A stretch of DNA of 6,299 nucleotides from Lentisphaeria bacterium (GTDB taxonomy: Bacteria; Verrucomicrobiota; Lentisphaeria; JABSQK01; UBA12247). The stretch is from the NCBI GenBank assembly GCA_003477185.1, contig DMTJ01000144.1, positions 1 to 6,299 of the forward strand, in the 5' to 3' direction. The notes below the pieces were generated by a model, which saw only the letters and a list, made by a program, of their open reading frames with translations, did not search any database and was not told where the DNA came from. This document shows, piece after piece, positions 6,019 through 6,299 of the stretch (its first letter is position 1; each line of letters begins with the position of its first letter). The translations under genes and the position numbers were made by a program.

Positions 6019-6299
6019 ATGTTGAGACTGTGGCTCTTGTTACTTTCGTGCGGCGGTCTCGCGAGCGCGGAATGGGAGCGCCAGGTTGCTCGCTTTGAGC
6101 CGGTACCGCAGGCTGACTCTGTTGCTGCGGAGTTCGTATTCCTAAATGTGGGCGAGACGCCACTGGTCATTCGCAGGGTGCGCAGTTCGTGCGGCTGCAC
6201 GGTGGCGGAGTATGAGCGGGAGCCGGTGCCTGCGGGAGCCGGAAGTGCGCTGCTCGTGACCTTCCAGTTTGTGCGGAAGCACAGCCTGCAACGCAAACA
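6019..6299 (+). CDS. DUF1573 family exported protein, 3' end cut by window edge
   Basis: The plus-strand frame opens at ATG 6019-6021 and remains open to the window end, giving 93 residues. Residues 1-17 (MLRLWLLLLSCGGLASA) form a Sec signal peptide with a good A-S-A cleavage site before E18. Cys11 is too close to the N-terminus for a normal lipobox. The mature part matches DUF1573: EFVFLNVGETPLVIRRVRSSCGCT (38-61) holds the hallmark N-x-G...L-x-I...SCGCT, then PVPAGAGSALLVTF (69-82) matches the usual PG-x-x-G-x-hydrophobic run. The domain is an Ig-like beta sandwich found in exported proteins, and its biochemical role is not known. It is transcribed away from the membrane-protein gene, 77 bases separating the two starts, so they may share a regulatory region. 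The family is confident; total length and any further domains are not visible. Confidence 0.9.
   Translation, partial: MLRLWLLLLSCGGLASAEWERQVARFEPVPQADSVAAEFVFLNVGETPLVIRRVRSSCGCTVAEYEREPVPAGAGSALLVTFQFVRKHSLQRK

Noticed and set aside
5931..6296. 121-residue minus-strand frame opposite the DUF1573 gene
   Set aside because: The plus-strand frame has AGGAGG, a signal peptide and the SCGCT motif; the antisense frame has no such support.

Overview
The window is a compact bacterial chromosome segment, GC-rich by eye, with no phage, transposon, CRISPR or RNA gene visible. The gene content (SmpB, QueA, an anchored lytic transglycosylase, a HEAT-plus-SirB1 transglutaminase-like protein, a DUF1573 protein) suggests a Gram-negative-type bacterium. 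My best guess is an Acidobacteriota member (Bryobacterales/Solibacter-like). This rests on protein style alone and is low to moderate confidence.

Layout. Positions 1-4641 hold six minus-strand genes packed head to tail, read from right to left: smpB (GTG start, 4641), queA, a membrane-anchored GH23 lytic transglycosylase, a SirB1-like transglutaminase-fold protein, a secreted protein of unknown function with an acidic tail, and an unknown protein cut by the left edge. Junctions are a 4-base overlap, a 2-base gap, a 4-base overlap, a 4-base gap and a 38-base gap, so this is very probably one translationally coupled operon. A 106-base gap (4642-4747) separates it from another minus-strand gene, an orphan membrane protein with about nine predicted helices (4748-5941). 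A divergent plus-strand DUF1573 protein with a signal peptide starts at 6019 and is cut by the right edge.

How the genes work together. smpB (rescue of stalled ribosomes with tmRNA) and queA (epoxyqueuosine precursor synthesis on tRNA) are both translation-quality genes and head the operon. The downstream genes are cell-envelope or unknown functions. I see no evidence that the six products form one pathway; shared transcription is the safer reading.

The most notable points are: a glycine in SmpB at the position of the decoding-centre histidine of E. coli SmpB; a perfect 8-bp inverted repeat in the divergent promoter region that would fold over the ribosome binding site of the membrane-protein gene; and three proteins of unrecognised function. 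I found no convincing new multi-gene system.
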